A stretch of DNA of 64,000 nucleotides from Deltaproteobacteria bacterium (GTDB lineage: Bacteria > Desulfobacterota > Binatia > DP-6), in the NCBI GenBank assembly GCA_005888095.1, contig VBKF01000097.1, forward strand, positions 1 through 64,000, written 5' to 3'. Below, piece by piece: positions 39,117 to 47,469 of the stretch. Below the pieces are notes generated by a model, which worked only from the letters and a program-made list of their open reading frames with translations, was not told the DNA's origin and ran no database searches. The position numbers were made by a program, and so were the translations under genes. Each line of letters begins with the position of its first letter. Position 1 is the first letter of the stretch.

Positions 39117-39543
39117 CGATCACCGTCTTCCCGGCCCGCACGCGCTCGGGGTTCGGGCGGAAGAGGCCCAGCCAGGCGATCCAGTACTTCCGGCTGTACA
39201 CCGGTGCCATGCGCGCCGCGACTTCGGGGTCGCGCACCAGCTCGGCCTGCCCGACGAAGTGCGGTCCGCTCGTGCTGCCCACCCAGACGAGGAGCGGGCT
39301 GCCGCGCGCGACGCGCCGCGCCTTGTGGCTGTCCGGTCCGGTGGTGAAGTAGATGGCGTCGCCGTCGAACATGAACCAGACGGGGACCACCTTGCTCTCG
39401 GTGCCGTCGGCGCGTCGCGTGGCGACGTAGATCTGCTTCGAGGTCGCGAGCGCCGCGGCGGCGTCGGGCTGAAAGCTCGCGGCCACCGCAGCTGCAGCGA
39501 GCAACGCGAAGACGACGGAGAGGACCCCGGTCATGGCGGGCAC
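39094..39543 (-). CDS. Exported pyridoxamine-phosphate-oxidase-like protein
   Basis: 149 residues. Signal peptide (GVLSVVFALLAAAAVAA), then a split-barrel domain: YVATRRADGTESKVVPVWFM, FDGDAIYFTTGPDSHKARRV and PLLVWVGSTSGPHFVGQAEL, with the terminal helix APVYSRKYWIAWLG. Cytoplasmic relatives bind FMN or F420; how an exported one is loaded is unclear. The start overlaps the stop of the upstream modular secreted protein by 13 bases, so the two are translationally coupled. Compare the exported DUF2255-like protein at 35456-35854. Confidence 0.7.
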   Translation of the reverse strand: MPAMTGVLSVVFALLAAAAVAASFQPDAAAALATSKQIYVATRRADGTESKVVPVWFMFDGDAIYFTTGPDSHKARRVARGSPLLVWVGSTSGPHFVGQAELVRDPEVAARMAPVYSRKYWIAWLGLFRPNPERVRAGKTVIVKVTSTD

Positions 39544-40808
39544 GCGGGCGGTGCCGGTGACTTGGCCGTGAAGAAGCTCTTACCCGGCTTGAACGTCTGG
39601 ACGCCGTCGAAGGTCATGCAGTACCGCTTTATCCCCGTGGTGAGGACGACGTCCACCGGCCGCGGGCTGCCCGCGAGCGAGTGCGTGAGCTCAGCGCCGG
39701 CTCCCATCGCCTTCAGCTGATGAGGCTTGGCGTTCTTCAGGACCACGACCCTGATCGGCCCGTTCGCCTGCGTGGGGTCGCGGTACCGATACCCCTTGTC
39801 CGGACGCTTCCCGACCCGCCTCCACGCAGACGCCGGAAGGCTGTACGTGCTGTCGCACGGGGTCAACCCGCTCGGGCCGCAGCCGCCGCCCGTGCGCACG
39901 CGGAGGCTGCCCCCGCCGAGCGTGGGGTCGTCGGGGCTCCCGTTGCCGGGGCCGAGCTCGATCGCCGCGTCGATGGAGAGGACCATCAGCTTCCGCCTGG
40001 CGGGGTTCGACGGGTTGTCCTTGAGCACGAGCTTCTTCCCCGACAGCGGGCGATCGGTCCCGGCCGGGACCGTGGTGGTCGTGGTGGTCGCGCGCGGCCG
40101 GGTCGTCGTCGTCGCCCGGAGCGTGGTCGTTGTGGTCGGTTCGGTGCACGCCCCGAAGCTGCCGGTCACCTCGGCCCCCTCGAGCGGCCCGTTGTTGGTG
40201 GGCGTGGGGCAGGCGAGGGCGAAGTCGTTGCTCGCGTTCGTCTGTCGCACGAGGCTGTGGACGCCCTCTCCGGGCGTGGCGGTCGCCGGCGAGTCCGCGT
40301 CCGTCTTCTGTGGACCCGCATACGGGCCGTAGGCGACGCAGTCGACGTACTCGTTGGGATCCGTGGCGTCCCACGTGGTCGGGTCCTTGGAGAAGCTGGT
40401 CACCGGGTCCACCGGCCCGCCCCAGCACACCATGCCGCACGCGGCCGGGATGCCGGGCGGGAAGGTGAAGTCGGGCGTCACCGACGGCGTCGTCTTCGTG
40501 GCGAGGCTCGACGTCCCCATGATCCAGTGCCGGCCCGCGCCCTGGTTCGGCACGTCCCCGCCCGAGATGGTCGGCGGCGGGATCGTGAGCAGGACGGTCG
40601 CGGTCGTGCCGGCGCAGTCGAACACCGTGAGGCGGGTGTTGCCGACCATTTTCTGGAAGTCGAAGTCCATGCGGATCTCGACGTACTGCACGCTCGGGTC
40701 GCCCGCGACGCCGGACATGACCTCGCTGATGTGCGCGAGGTGGTAGCTCGCTTCGGAGCGGGCCGGGCCGAGCAGGAGGAGCGCGATGGCGGCGGCAGGG
40801 CGCGACAT
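39531..40808 (-). CDS. Modular secreted protein A (shared N-module, Thr linker, beta-rich C-module)
   Basis: 425 residues. Signal peptide, then an N-module of ~200 residues shared with the next upstream gene. Shared blocks are HLAHISEVMSGVAGDPSVQY followed by VEIRM, IPAACGMVCWGGPVDP, TTWDATDPNEYVDCVAYGPY and FALACPTPTNNG. A Thr-rich linker (TEPTTTTTLRATTTTRPRAT and onward) leads to a beta-rich module from ~265 (KLVLKDNPSNPARRKLMVLS, YSLPASAWRRVGKR, RYCMTFDGVQTF). The N-module resembles lamin-tail-like extracellular domains (V-Q-Y-V-E-I-R), but I am not certain. The Thr linker is probably glycosylated or extended. Co-transcribed with the exported split-barrel gene. Confidence 0.7.
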   Translation of the reverse strand: MSRPAAAIALLLLGPARSEASYHLAHISEVMSGVAGDPSVQYVEIRMDFDFQKMVGNTRLTVFDCAGTTATVLLTIPPPTISGGDVPNQGAGRHWIMGTSSLATKTTPSVTPDFTFPPGIPAACGMVCWGGPVDPVTSFSKDPTTWDATDPNEYVDCVAYGPYAGPQKTDADSPATATPGEGVHSLVRQTNASNDFALACPTPTNNGPLEGAEVTGSFGACTEPTTTTTLRATTTTRPRATTTTTTVPAGTDRPLSGKKLVLKDNPSNPARRKLMVLSIDAAIELGPGNGSPDDPTLGGGSLRVRTGGGCGPSGLTPCDSTYSLPASAWRRVGKRPDKGYRYRDPTQANGPIRVVVLKNAKPHQLKAMGAGAELTHSLAGSPRPVDVVLTTGIKRYCMTFDGVQTFKPGKSFFTAKSPAPPACPP

Positions 40809-40820
40809 GAGCTGTCGGAG

Positions 40821-40856
40821 AAAAAAAGAGGGGCGGGATAGCTTCCCGCCCCCCTC
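40821..40856 (-). terminator. Rho-independent terminator
   Basis: On the minus strand a GC-rich hairpin (TCCCGCCCC-type arms around AGCTA) is followed by seven T residues (the A run at 40821-40827). It lies just downstream of modular protein B at 40881. This is the clearest intrinsic terminator in the window and separates genes B and A. Confidence 0.85.
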
Positions 40857-40880
40857 GGGCTGCTTACGGACCCAGTCTGT

Positions 40881-42320
40881 CTACGGGCATGGATAAGCGA
40901 CCTCGTTGGCCGCCTCGATCTGGCTGATGACGTTCGCCGCGAGCATGTCACGGCTGGTCCGCGACAGGCACGTCTGGGTGCAGGTGCCCTTGAGATCGAG
41001 CTTGTCCATGGCCGCGCTGTACTTCTCGTGCGCGGCCTTGTGCTTGACCGGGTCCGTCTCCTCGCACGCCTCCTCGTCGAAGGGCTTGAACGCGAACCTG
41101 GCGTCGGCCGCCTTCTGGTGGCACTTGATGACCGCGGCGGCGAGCTTGCCGAGCTCCGCGCCGACCGTGTCGGCGCACTTGAGCCGGTTCTTCGCGTCCG
41201 CCGCCGCCATGTCGACCGTGCCCGCATCGTCGCCGCTCGCGTCGATCGAGGTCGTGCCGTCGCAGTAGACGTTCCCGTTCTGCGCGTCGAGCGAGGCAGG
41301 GTTCGTCTTGGAGGCGAAGAGGGTCGTCTCCTCGGCCGTGGCGCCGCTCAGCTGCTGCCCGCTGCAGAGGGGCGAGAGCTTGGCGATCGCCGCGTCGAGC
41401 TTCTCCTTCGCGGCCTTTCCGGTGCCGGTCCCCTCCTCGCAGGCTTCGTCGTCGGCGGGCGGACCGGCGAAGGCGGCGTGGGCCTGCTTCTGGTGGCACT
41501 TGATGACCGCCCGGATCGCCTTGCCGAAGGCCTTGCCGAGACCGTCGCCGCACTTCAAGTGACCCTTCGTGTCGGGCACGCAGCCGGTGTCGTCGCCGCC
41601 GAAGGCCAGGGTCGTGGAGGTCGTGGTGCTCGTCGTGCTCGTGCTGGTGGTGGTCGGCGGGGTACACGAGCCGAAGGTACCCATCATGTTCGCGTTGTTC
41701 GTCGGGCTGGGACAGTCGAGCGTGAAGTTGTTGCTGAACATGAGGTCGTCGGCCCGCCGCAAGCTGAAGGTCGGGTCACCCGGCGTGGCGCCCGCGGGCG
41801 GGTTGCCGGCCGGCTCGGGCGCCCCGTCGTAGGTCCCGTACGCGACGCAGTCGGTGTAGTTCGCCGGGTTGGTGGCGTCCCAGGTGGGAGGATTCGGCGG
41901 GACGGTGCTGCTCGGTGCCCCCCAGCAGACCATGCCGCACGCGGTCGGGATGCTGCCGATCACGGTGGCGTCCCAGGTGAAGTCGGGCGTGATTCCGGAC
42001 TGCGCGAGGAAGACGGCAGCGCTCGGGCTGGCCATGATCCAGCGTAGGTTCGGCCCGCCGTTGGGAACATTCGCCGGGAGATCGGCGATGAGGACCGCGG
42101 ATCCACCCCCGTCCCCGCTGCACTTGAAGACGGTGAGCCGCGAGTGGGCGACGAGCGTCTGATTCGCCGAGAGCATGCGGATCTCCACATACTGAATGCT
42201 CGGGTTCCCGTTGGCGCCGGACTTCACCTCATCGATCACGGCCAGGTGGAAGAGCGCCTGAGTCTCGTGGGGCGTCAGCAGGGCGAACAGGGTGGCGAGG
42301 GTGGCTACGAACCGCGACAT
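40881..42320 (-). CDS. Modular secreted protein B (shared N-module, Thr/Ser linker, paired-Cys helical C-module)
   Basis: 479 residues. After the signal peptide (LATLFALLTPHETQA), residues ~22-215 repeat the N-module of protein A: LAVIDEVKSGANGNPSIQYV then EIRM, IPTACGMVCWGAP, PTWDATNPANYTDCVAYG and FTLDCPSPTNN. The linker is Thr/Ser-rich (TTTSTSTTSTTTSTT). The C-module differs: two helical repeats of ~110 residues, each with KC-x5-G-[KA]...KCHQK (HLKCGDGLGKAF...VIKCHQKQAHAAF; RLKCADTVGAELG...VIKCHQKAADARF) and a later EACEE. No CxxCH is present. GGAGGAGG upstream supports the start. Function unknown. Confidence 0.7.
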   Translation of the reverse strand: MSRFVATLATLFALLTPHETQALFHLAVIDEVKSGANGNPSIQYVEIRMLSANQTLVAHSRLTVFKCSGDGGGSAVLIADLPANVPNGGPNLRWIMASPSAAVFLAQSGITPDFTWDATVIGSIPTACGMVCWGAPSSTVPPNPPTWDATNPANYTDCVAYGTYDGAPEPAGNPPAGATPGDPTFSLRRADDLMFSNNFTLDCPSPTNNANMMGTFGSCTPPTTTSTSTTSTTTSTTLAFGGDDTGCVPDTKGHLKCGDGLGKAFGKAIRAVIKCHQKQAHAAFAGPPADDEACEEGTGTGKAAKEKLDAAIAKLSPLCSGQQLSGATAEETTLFASKTNPASLDAQNGNVYCDGTTSIDASGDDAGTVDMAAADAKNRLKCADTVGAELGKLAAAVIKCHQKAADARFAFKPFDEEACEETDPVKHKAAHEKYSAAMDKLDLKGTCTQTCLSRTSRDMLAANVISQIEAANEVAYPCP

Positions 42321-43980
42321 GTCTGACCTCCTCCGAGGAAACCAACCCTATTCTCGGCGCTTCGCCGCCGTCAACCACCTTTCTCGCGATTCGGTCCTCG
42401 AGGCTCCACACGGCAACCCGCCCATCGCCGTCGCCGGAGAGGAGGGTTTCTCCGGCCCAGGCCAGACCCCATACCGGCGCCCGGTGCCAGGCGAGCTCCT
42501 CGACGAGCGCGCCGCTCGCGAGGTCGATGAGGCGGATCTTCCGGTCGAGGCCGCCAACCGCCGCAAGCTCTCCCCGAGGCGCCATCGCGGCACGGTGGAG
42601 GCTGGTGGGGAACTGGTGGCGAGCGAGCACGGTGCCGCTCGCTGCGTCCCACACGCGAATGATGCCATCGGCGCTCGCCGAGAGGAGTCGGTCGCCCGCG
42701 AACGCGAGCGCCTCCACAGCCCGCTCGGAGTCGGTGAAGAGACGCGGTGCGACCTCACTGTCGAGGTCGAAGATCGCGATGGGTCCCGCATCGCTCGCGA
42801 CGGCCGCCCGCCTGCCGTCGGGGGAAAAGGCAACGGCCGCGCCCTCGCGCTCCACCACGAGACGCCGGACCTCGCGTCCGTCGCCGGCCGCGAGGAGGTG
42901 CCCGCTGGGGTCGTAGAATACCGTGACGAGGAGCCGCGCGGCAGCAGGCGACCAGGCAAGGGCGCGCACGACGCCGGGATAGGCGGGCAGCTCGCGCAGG
43001 AGGCGACCGCCCGCCGTCGCGTAGACGAGGACACGGTTCTCCACCGCCACCGCCGCCTCGGCCCCATCGGGACTCACCGCGATGGCGTTGGCCGCCTCGG
43101 GGTGTGGCACCTCCGTCACGGGCACGGCGATCGGCGGAGGCGGTGCGAAACCCTCCAGGAACTGCACGCCCGGCATGCGCCACGCGCTCACGCCCGTGCC
43201 GAGGACGCCGACGAACGCCGTCGAGCCGTCGGGCGACGCAGCGATGAACGTCACCGTGCGGGGGAAGGCGAGCACGCAGCGGGGCAGGCGCTGCCCGTCG
43301 TCCGGGCGCCGATCGGGCGGGACGCAGCCCTCGGGTGGAATTCCCGCTGCGCCCGTCATGCCCGTGCCGAGGGGCACGACGAAATGGGATTCGAGGAGCT
43401 CCCCCGCCTGCACGACGCGCACGTGCGCCGCGACCGCGTCGCCCGCGAGCGGCGGCCCGCTCCCCTCGAGGGCGCCGTCGTGCGCGGCGAGCGGGATCTC
43501 CCGGCGCCCTTCCGGCAGGTCCACCGTGACCGTGCCGGTCGCCCCGGCGAGCGGGAGCGGCCGCCGCCAGACGTCGGTCAGGTAGACGCGGACGCTCCCG
43601 TCGCGCGCCGCGACGGCTTCGAGATGGCGCATGCCCACCATCGCGACCACGCCGCCGTGGTGCGGCGTGTGGTCGTGGATGCCGGGGCGGCCCGCCGCGG
43701 CCGTACCGAGCGCGACGAGTCGGGTCACGATCAGGTCGTGGCCGGCGCGCACGAGCTCGAAGCGGACGCGCGTGCCCGGCGCGATGCCGGCGAGGACGTC
43801 CGCCGAGCGCACGGGGAACGCCATGGTCATCGCGCCCATGAGGCCCGGGATGTCGTCGTGGCTGATCGTCACCCGGAGCGCGGCCGGGTCGACGGCCGTG
43901 ACGTCGCCGGTGGCGGTGTAGGTCGAGCGCCCGCAGCCGAGGGCGAGCGTCAGGACGACGACGGGCGCGAGCCACCGCAT
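42229..43980 (-). CDS. Putative lipoprotein with CusF-like, YtkA-like and WD40 domains
   Basis: 583 residues. LTLALGC is a probable lipobox with Cys16. Residues ~22-92 resemble CusF copper-binding domains: GDVTAVDPAALRVTISHDDI, MGAMTMAFPV with the Met-Thr-Met pair, and RVRFELVRAGHDLIVTRL. A His-rich segment (IHDHTPHHGG) and an Ig-like domain (~108-205) follow. From ~240 there is a seven-bladed-type WD40 propeller (TFIAASPDGSTAFVGVLG, ALAWSPAAARLLVTVFYD, LLSASADGIIRVWDAASG). The last ~30 residues run through the ribosome binding site and first 92 bases of modular protein B, so the original stop seems lost. A periplasmic metal-linked role is inference. Confidence 0.75.
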   Translation of the reverse strand: MRWLAPVVVLTLALGCGRSTYTATGDVTAVDPAALRVTISHDDIPGLMGAMTMAFPVRSADVLAGIAPGTRVRFELVRAGHDLIVTRLVALGTAAAGRPGIHDHTPHHGGVVAMVGMRHLEAVAARDGSVRVYLTDVWRRPLPLAGATGTVTVDLPEGRREIPLAAHDGALEGSGPPLAGDAVAAHVRVVQAGELLESHFVVPLGTGMTGAAGIPPEGCVPPDRRPDDGQRLPRCVLAFPRTVTFIAASPDGSTAFVGVLGTGVSAWRMPGVQFLEGFAPPPPIAVPVTEVPHPEAANAIAVSPDGAEAAVAVENRVLVYATAGGRLLRELPAYPGVVRALAWSPAAARLLVTVFYDPSGHLLAAGDGREVRRLVVEREGAAVAFSPDGRRAAVASDAGPIAIFDLDSEVAPRLFTDSERAVEALAFAGDRLLSASADGIIRVWDAASGTVLARHQFPTSLHRAAMAPRGELAAVGGLDRKIRLIDLASGALVEELAWHRAPVWGLAWAGETLLSGDGDGRVAVWSLEDRIARKVVDGGEAPRIGLVSSEEVRHVAVRSHPRHPVRPADAPRDSGALPPGRDR

Positions 43981-44022
43981 CTCCGGACTTCTGGAGCGCG
44001 GCGGGTCTTTTTTCCAGCCCCG

Positions 44023-44292
44023 CTAGGAGGCCGACCCAAGACTTCGTCTTGGGTCGCAAAGCGAGGATGTGCGCCGCGTGAGCACGCGACCGTCATGCCG
44101 CGGCCGGCGAAGCCGGCGCGGCAAAACGAGCCGGACACGTCAACGACCCGAAGCCCCAGGCCAAGACGGGGGAAGCGCGTGTCAGTTTGCCGCGCTGGCT
44201 TCGCCAGCCGCGGCACGACGGCGGCGCGTGATACCGACGCCCCATGCTCGCGTCCGTTTCGCGACCCAAGAAGTCTTGGGTCGCGCTCCTAG
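44023..44292. mobile_element. 270-bp MITE-like element with nested inverted repeats
   Basis: The ends are ~45-bp imperfect terminal inverted repeats starting CTAGGAG. Each contains its own hairpin (GACCCAAGAC-TTC-GTCTTGGGTC at the left, CGACCCAAGA-AG-TCTTGGGTCG at the right). Inside, a second pair of ~35-bp arms (44090-44125 and 44186-44221) also hold hairpins around GCGAAGC. No protein is encoded. The right terminus supplies the TAG stop of the histidine kinase. Size and structure suit a non-autonomous element or a complex transcription-terminating repeat; no target-site duplication is obvious. Confidence 0.6.
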
Positions 44293-46187
44293 GCTGCCGT
44301 CGAGGCGTCGGCCGGCAGGCCGTCGCCCCGGACTGGTGCCGACCGGAGGCTCGGCGCGACGTACGGCAGCGTCACCGTGAAGCGGGTACCGACGCCGACC
44401 TGGCTCGAGACGCGAACCGAGCCGCCGAGCACCTGCACGAAGCGTTGCACGATGTGTAGCCCGAGGCCGACGCCGCCCCCGCCCGACCCCGGCACCTGGC
44501 GGAACATCTCGAAGACGTAGCGCACGGCCTCGGGCGGGATGCCGCGGCCGCTGTCGGCGACCGTGACCTCGACGCCGCCGCCGGGGGTCGTCTGCGCCGA
44601 GAGGGTGACGTGGCCCTGCTCGGTGAACTTGAGCGCGTTGTGGATCAGGTTGCGGACCACGGTCTTCACCTTGTGCGCGTCCGTCTCGATCACCGGCAGG
44701 TCGGCGGCGACGTCGAGCCGCAGCTCCACCTCCGCTCGTCCCCAGTTCTCGGGCAGCTGCTGGAAGACGGTGCGCAGCAGCTCCGTCATCGCCACGGGGG
44801 TGCGGTGCACGGGCAGCCGGCCGGCCTCGAGGCGGTTCAGGTCGAGGAGCGCCGTGATCAGCTCGAGCAGCTCGATCGACTGCCGGCGAGAGCGGCGGAG
44901 CGCGTCGTCAAGCTCGGGGGCGATGTCACCCAGCCCCCCGTCGAGCGCCATCTCGAGGTAGCCGAGGATGACGTTCAGCGGCGAGCGCAGCTCGTGCGAG
45001 ATGGCGCCGACGAACTCGGACTTGAGCGCGCTGGCCTGCTTCACCTCCTCGAGGAGGCGGGCGTTGTGCATGACGATGGTCGCGTGGTCGGCGATGCCGG
45101 CGAGGAGTCTGAGCGCCCATTCGCTCGACTCGACGAGCAACTCCGTATAGCCGACCGCCACGAAGCCGACCATGGCCCCGTGGTTGTGGAGCGCCGCCAG
45201 CAGGACCGTCGCGAGCTTGCGGTCGCCGGTGAAGACGGCGGGCGTGCACTCGGCCAGCCTGCCGTTGAGCACCACCACGCGATGGATGGAGAGACGGCCG
45301 ACGGCCGACCAGCTGGAGAGCGGGAACTCGATGCGGCTCAGCTCGCTCGACGAGAGCTGCGAATCGGTGGCGGCGGCCAGGTGGAAGGTGTTCCGCTCCA
45401 GGTCGACGAGGAACGTGGCGCCCCAGTCGGCGCAGAGCTGCTCGCGCGTCGTGCGCGTCAGATGGTCGAACAGCTCGGGCGCCTCGACGCTGGCGCTGAG
45501 CGTCTGCGCCGCGTCCACCAGCGCCGCCGACAGCCGGCCCTCGGCCGCGAGGCTCTGGCGGCTCTCCTTCAGCCGCTCGGCGAGGCCGGTGAGGACGCGG
45601 TTCTTCTCGTGCAGATGGGAGCCGTAGAAGGCCGTCTGGTGGGCGATGAGGAAGAAGAGGAACACGGGCACGAGCGACTCGACGCCGACGAACGCGCCGG
45701 GCGCGAAGCCGTGCTCGATGCCGACCAGCAGCTCGTGGCCGATCGTCGCCACGGTGGCCGCCATGAAGCCCGCGGGCGAGGAGAAGAGGCTCGCCGGCAC
45801 GATGACGAGCGCGTAGATGAGGTGGAACAGGCCGACCGACTGGCCCGACGCCGAGAAGCCGATGCCGAACGTGATGGCGAGCAGATCGATGGCCGTCTGG
45901 GCATAGAAGAACGGGATCGGCAGGAGGCGGAGGGGGCGGACGGCGAGCCCGACGAGCGAGGTGAGCGCCAGGCTCCCGCAGACGGCGAAGACGCCGATCA
46001 GATTGATCGACGCGAGCCCGAGCGGCGCGATGACGGTCGCGAAAGCCGCGACGGCGGCGGCGGCCCGCAGGCGCGTGAGGCAGAGCCAGCGGTTGAACGC
46101 CGCGAGGTCGCTCGTGCTGGATTCGCCCGCAGCAGGGCCGTCGCTGGGCGTCCCCATCGTCGCCGGGTACAGCAACGACGATGCCAT
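44289..46187 (-). CDS. Membrane sensor histidine kinase with GAF domain
   Basis: 632 residues. Six or so membrane helices occupy ~38-190 (AAAAVAAFATVIAPLGLASI through VPVFLFFLIAHQTAFYG). A short coiled segment (KNRVLTGLAERLKESRQSL) leads to a GAF-like domain (~215-375). HisKA has EFVGAISHELRSPLNVILGY with the phospho-His. HATPase_c has NLIHNALKFTEQG, DSGRGIPPEAV and GGGVGLGLHIVQRF. The partner regulator is not adjacent. Its stop TAG lies inside the terminal repeat of the MITE-like element, so insertion may have trimmed or replaced the last codons. Confidence 0.93.
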   Translation of the reverse strand: MASSLLYPATMGTPSDGPAAGESSTSDLAAFNRWLCLTRLRAAAAVAAFATVIAPLGLASINLIGVFAVCGSLALTSLVGLAVRPLRLLPIPFFYAQTAIDLLAITFGIGFSASGQSVGLFHLIYALVIVPASLFSSPAGFMAATVATIGHELLVGIEHGFAPGAFVGVESLVPVFLFFLIAHQTAFYGSHLHEKNRVLTGLAERLKESRQSLAAEGRLSAALVDAAQTLSASVEAPELFDHLTRTTREQLCADWGATFLVDLERNTFHLAAATDSQLSSSELSRIEFPLSSWSAVGRLSIHRVVVLNGRLAECTPAVFTGDRKLATVLLAALHNHGAMVGFVAVGYTELLVESSEWALRLLAGIADHATIVMHNARLLEEVKQASALKSEFVGAISHELRSPLNVILGYLEMALDGGLGDIAPELDDALRRSRRQSIELLELITALLDLNRLEAGRLPVHRTPVAMTELLRTVFQQLPENWGRAEVELRLDVAADLPVIETDAHKVKTVVRNLIHNALKFTEQGHVTLSAQTTPGGGVEVTVADSGRGIPPEAVRYVFEMFRQVPGSGGGGVGLGLHIVQRFVQVLGGSVRVSSQVGVGTRFTVTLPYVAPSLRSAPVRGDGLPADASTAA

Positions 46188-46318
46188 GGCCTACGGCTTT
46201 TCATGCAGCCGTTACGCGGGAGCAGAGCGTCGAAAATCTGCCGGGTGACGCAGGGGCACCAGGCGTTTGCCTTGCGAAGCTGCATCCGGTGGGCCGACGT
46301 GATATGGGGGGGCCTTCC

Positions 46319-47449
46319 GTGACGCCTCCGAAGAAGCCCGGTCGCTCGCGCCGCGCGCGCACTGCCCGCGCCCGAAAGACACGGGCGCCAGCGGTGACCG
46401 CCGCCGAGGCGGCCCCGGCGGCCGAGGAGCCCGCGTCCGAGCCACCGGCGAGCACCGCCGTCGAGCCGATATTCGCGGCGCGGGTGCCGCCGCCGCGAGC
46501 ACCGGCACCGCTCCCGAGCCCCCGCCGCGCCGTGTTCTTCGACGTCGAGAACACCAGCCGCGCCGAGCACATCACCCGCGTGCTCGCGCACCTCGAGCTC
46601 GACTGGATGCACCATGCCACCGAGCTGGTCGCGGTCGGCAACTGGCGCGTCATCGGGCACGACACCGCGCGTCTCCTGGCCAGCCGCGGCGCACACCTCG
46701 TGCACAGCGCGCCATCGGTCGGCGTGCGCGACTGGAGCGACCTTCGCATCGCGGTGGCGGCCGGCGCGTGGCTCGCCGCGGCCCGGCCCGGCGACCTGCT
46801 CGAGATCGTGACCGACGACCAGGCGTTCGACGCGGTGGGCGACGTGGCGGCGAGCCTCGGGGTCACGTTCCGGCGGCTCTCGTACCGGGCGCTCGCGGGC
46901 ATGGGGGAGGTGCCGCGCGTAGAGCCTGCGCGCGAGCGGCCGTCGCGGCGGCGGCGCCGCGGCAGCCGGCGTGGCGGTGGGCCGCGCCCGGCGGCCGTGC
47001 CGGTCGAGGCGCCCGGACCGAACGGCGGCGCTCCCGCCGAGCCGCATACGGCGCCGCACGACGAGCTCCTCGCCGTCGCCCGCGAGCTCGTCGCCGCCTC
47101 GCCCGAGCGGGCGGTGAGCATCGACGCCCTCTCCAACGCCCTCAAGGAGCGCGGCTTCCGCCGCACGCCCGGCTCGCCGCGTCTGGTGACGCGTCTGCGG
47201 CGGATCAAGGAGCTCGAGGTCAACCGCCAGGGCACCGTCCGTCTCCTCGAGGCGGGTGCCGAGGAGCCCGCTGCCGCGGAACCATCAGGCTCGGCGCCGC
47301 ACGCCGCGCAGCCCGAGCACGCCGCGGAAGGAGCCCCGACCGAGGGCGAGGCGGCCGCCGCTCCCGCGCGCCGCCGTCGTCGCCGCCGTGGCGGGCGCCG
47401 CCGCCGCGGCCGCGGCAGCGCTCAACCCGCCGCCACAACTCCCGAGTAG
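46319..47449 (+). CDS. NYN (PIN-like nuclease) domain protein with OST-HTH domain
   Basis: About 376 residues from GTG 46319, preceded by a G-rich Shine-Dalgarno; ATG 46304 is an alternative. A basic, Ala/Arg-rich N-terminus leads to a NYN domain at ~60-185, with acidic residues in AVFFDVENTSRAEHITRVL, SVGVRDWSDLRIAVAA and EIVTDDQAFDAVGDVAASLG. After an Arg-rich stretch an OST-HTH/LOTUS-type domain follows (ELVAASPERAVSIDALSNAL, RLVTRLRRIKELEVNRQGTV). The C-terminus is Glu/Ala then Arg/Gly rich. This architecture binds, and possibly cuts, RNA. Bacterial versions are poorly characterised. Divergent from the kinase gene. Confidence 0.8.
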   Translation: MTPPKKPGRSRRARTARARKTRAPAVTAAEAAPAAEEPASEPPASTAVEPIFAARVPPPRAPAPLPSPRRAVFFDVENTSRAEHITRVLAHLELDWMHHATELVAVGNWRVIGHDTARLLASRGAHLVHSAPSVGVRDWSDLRIAVAAGAWLAAARPGDLLEIVTDDQAFDAVGDVAASLGVTFRRLSYRALAGMGEVPRVEPARERPSRRRRRGSRRGGGPRPAAVPVEAPGPNGGAPAEPHTAPHDELLAVARELVAASPERAVSIDALSNALKERGFRRTPGSPRLVTRLRRIKELEVNRQGTVRLLEAGAEEPAAAEPSGSAPHAAQPEHAAEGAPTEGEAAAAPARRRRRRRGGRRRRGRGSAQPAATTPE

Positions 47450-47469
47450 GAGGCTCCCCGCAAGCCGCG

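Noticed and set aside
40060-40140. GTCGTGGTGGTC-type tandem triplets as a microsatellite or phase-variable tract
   Set aside because: They encode the Thr-rich linker of modular protein A on the minus strand with varied codons; low complexity at protein level, not a uniform nucleotide repeat.
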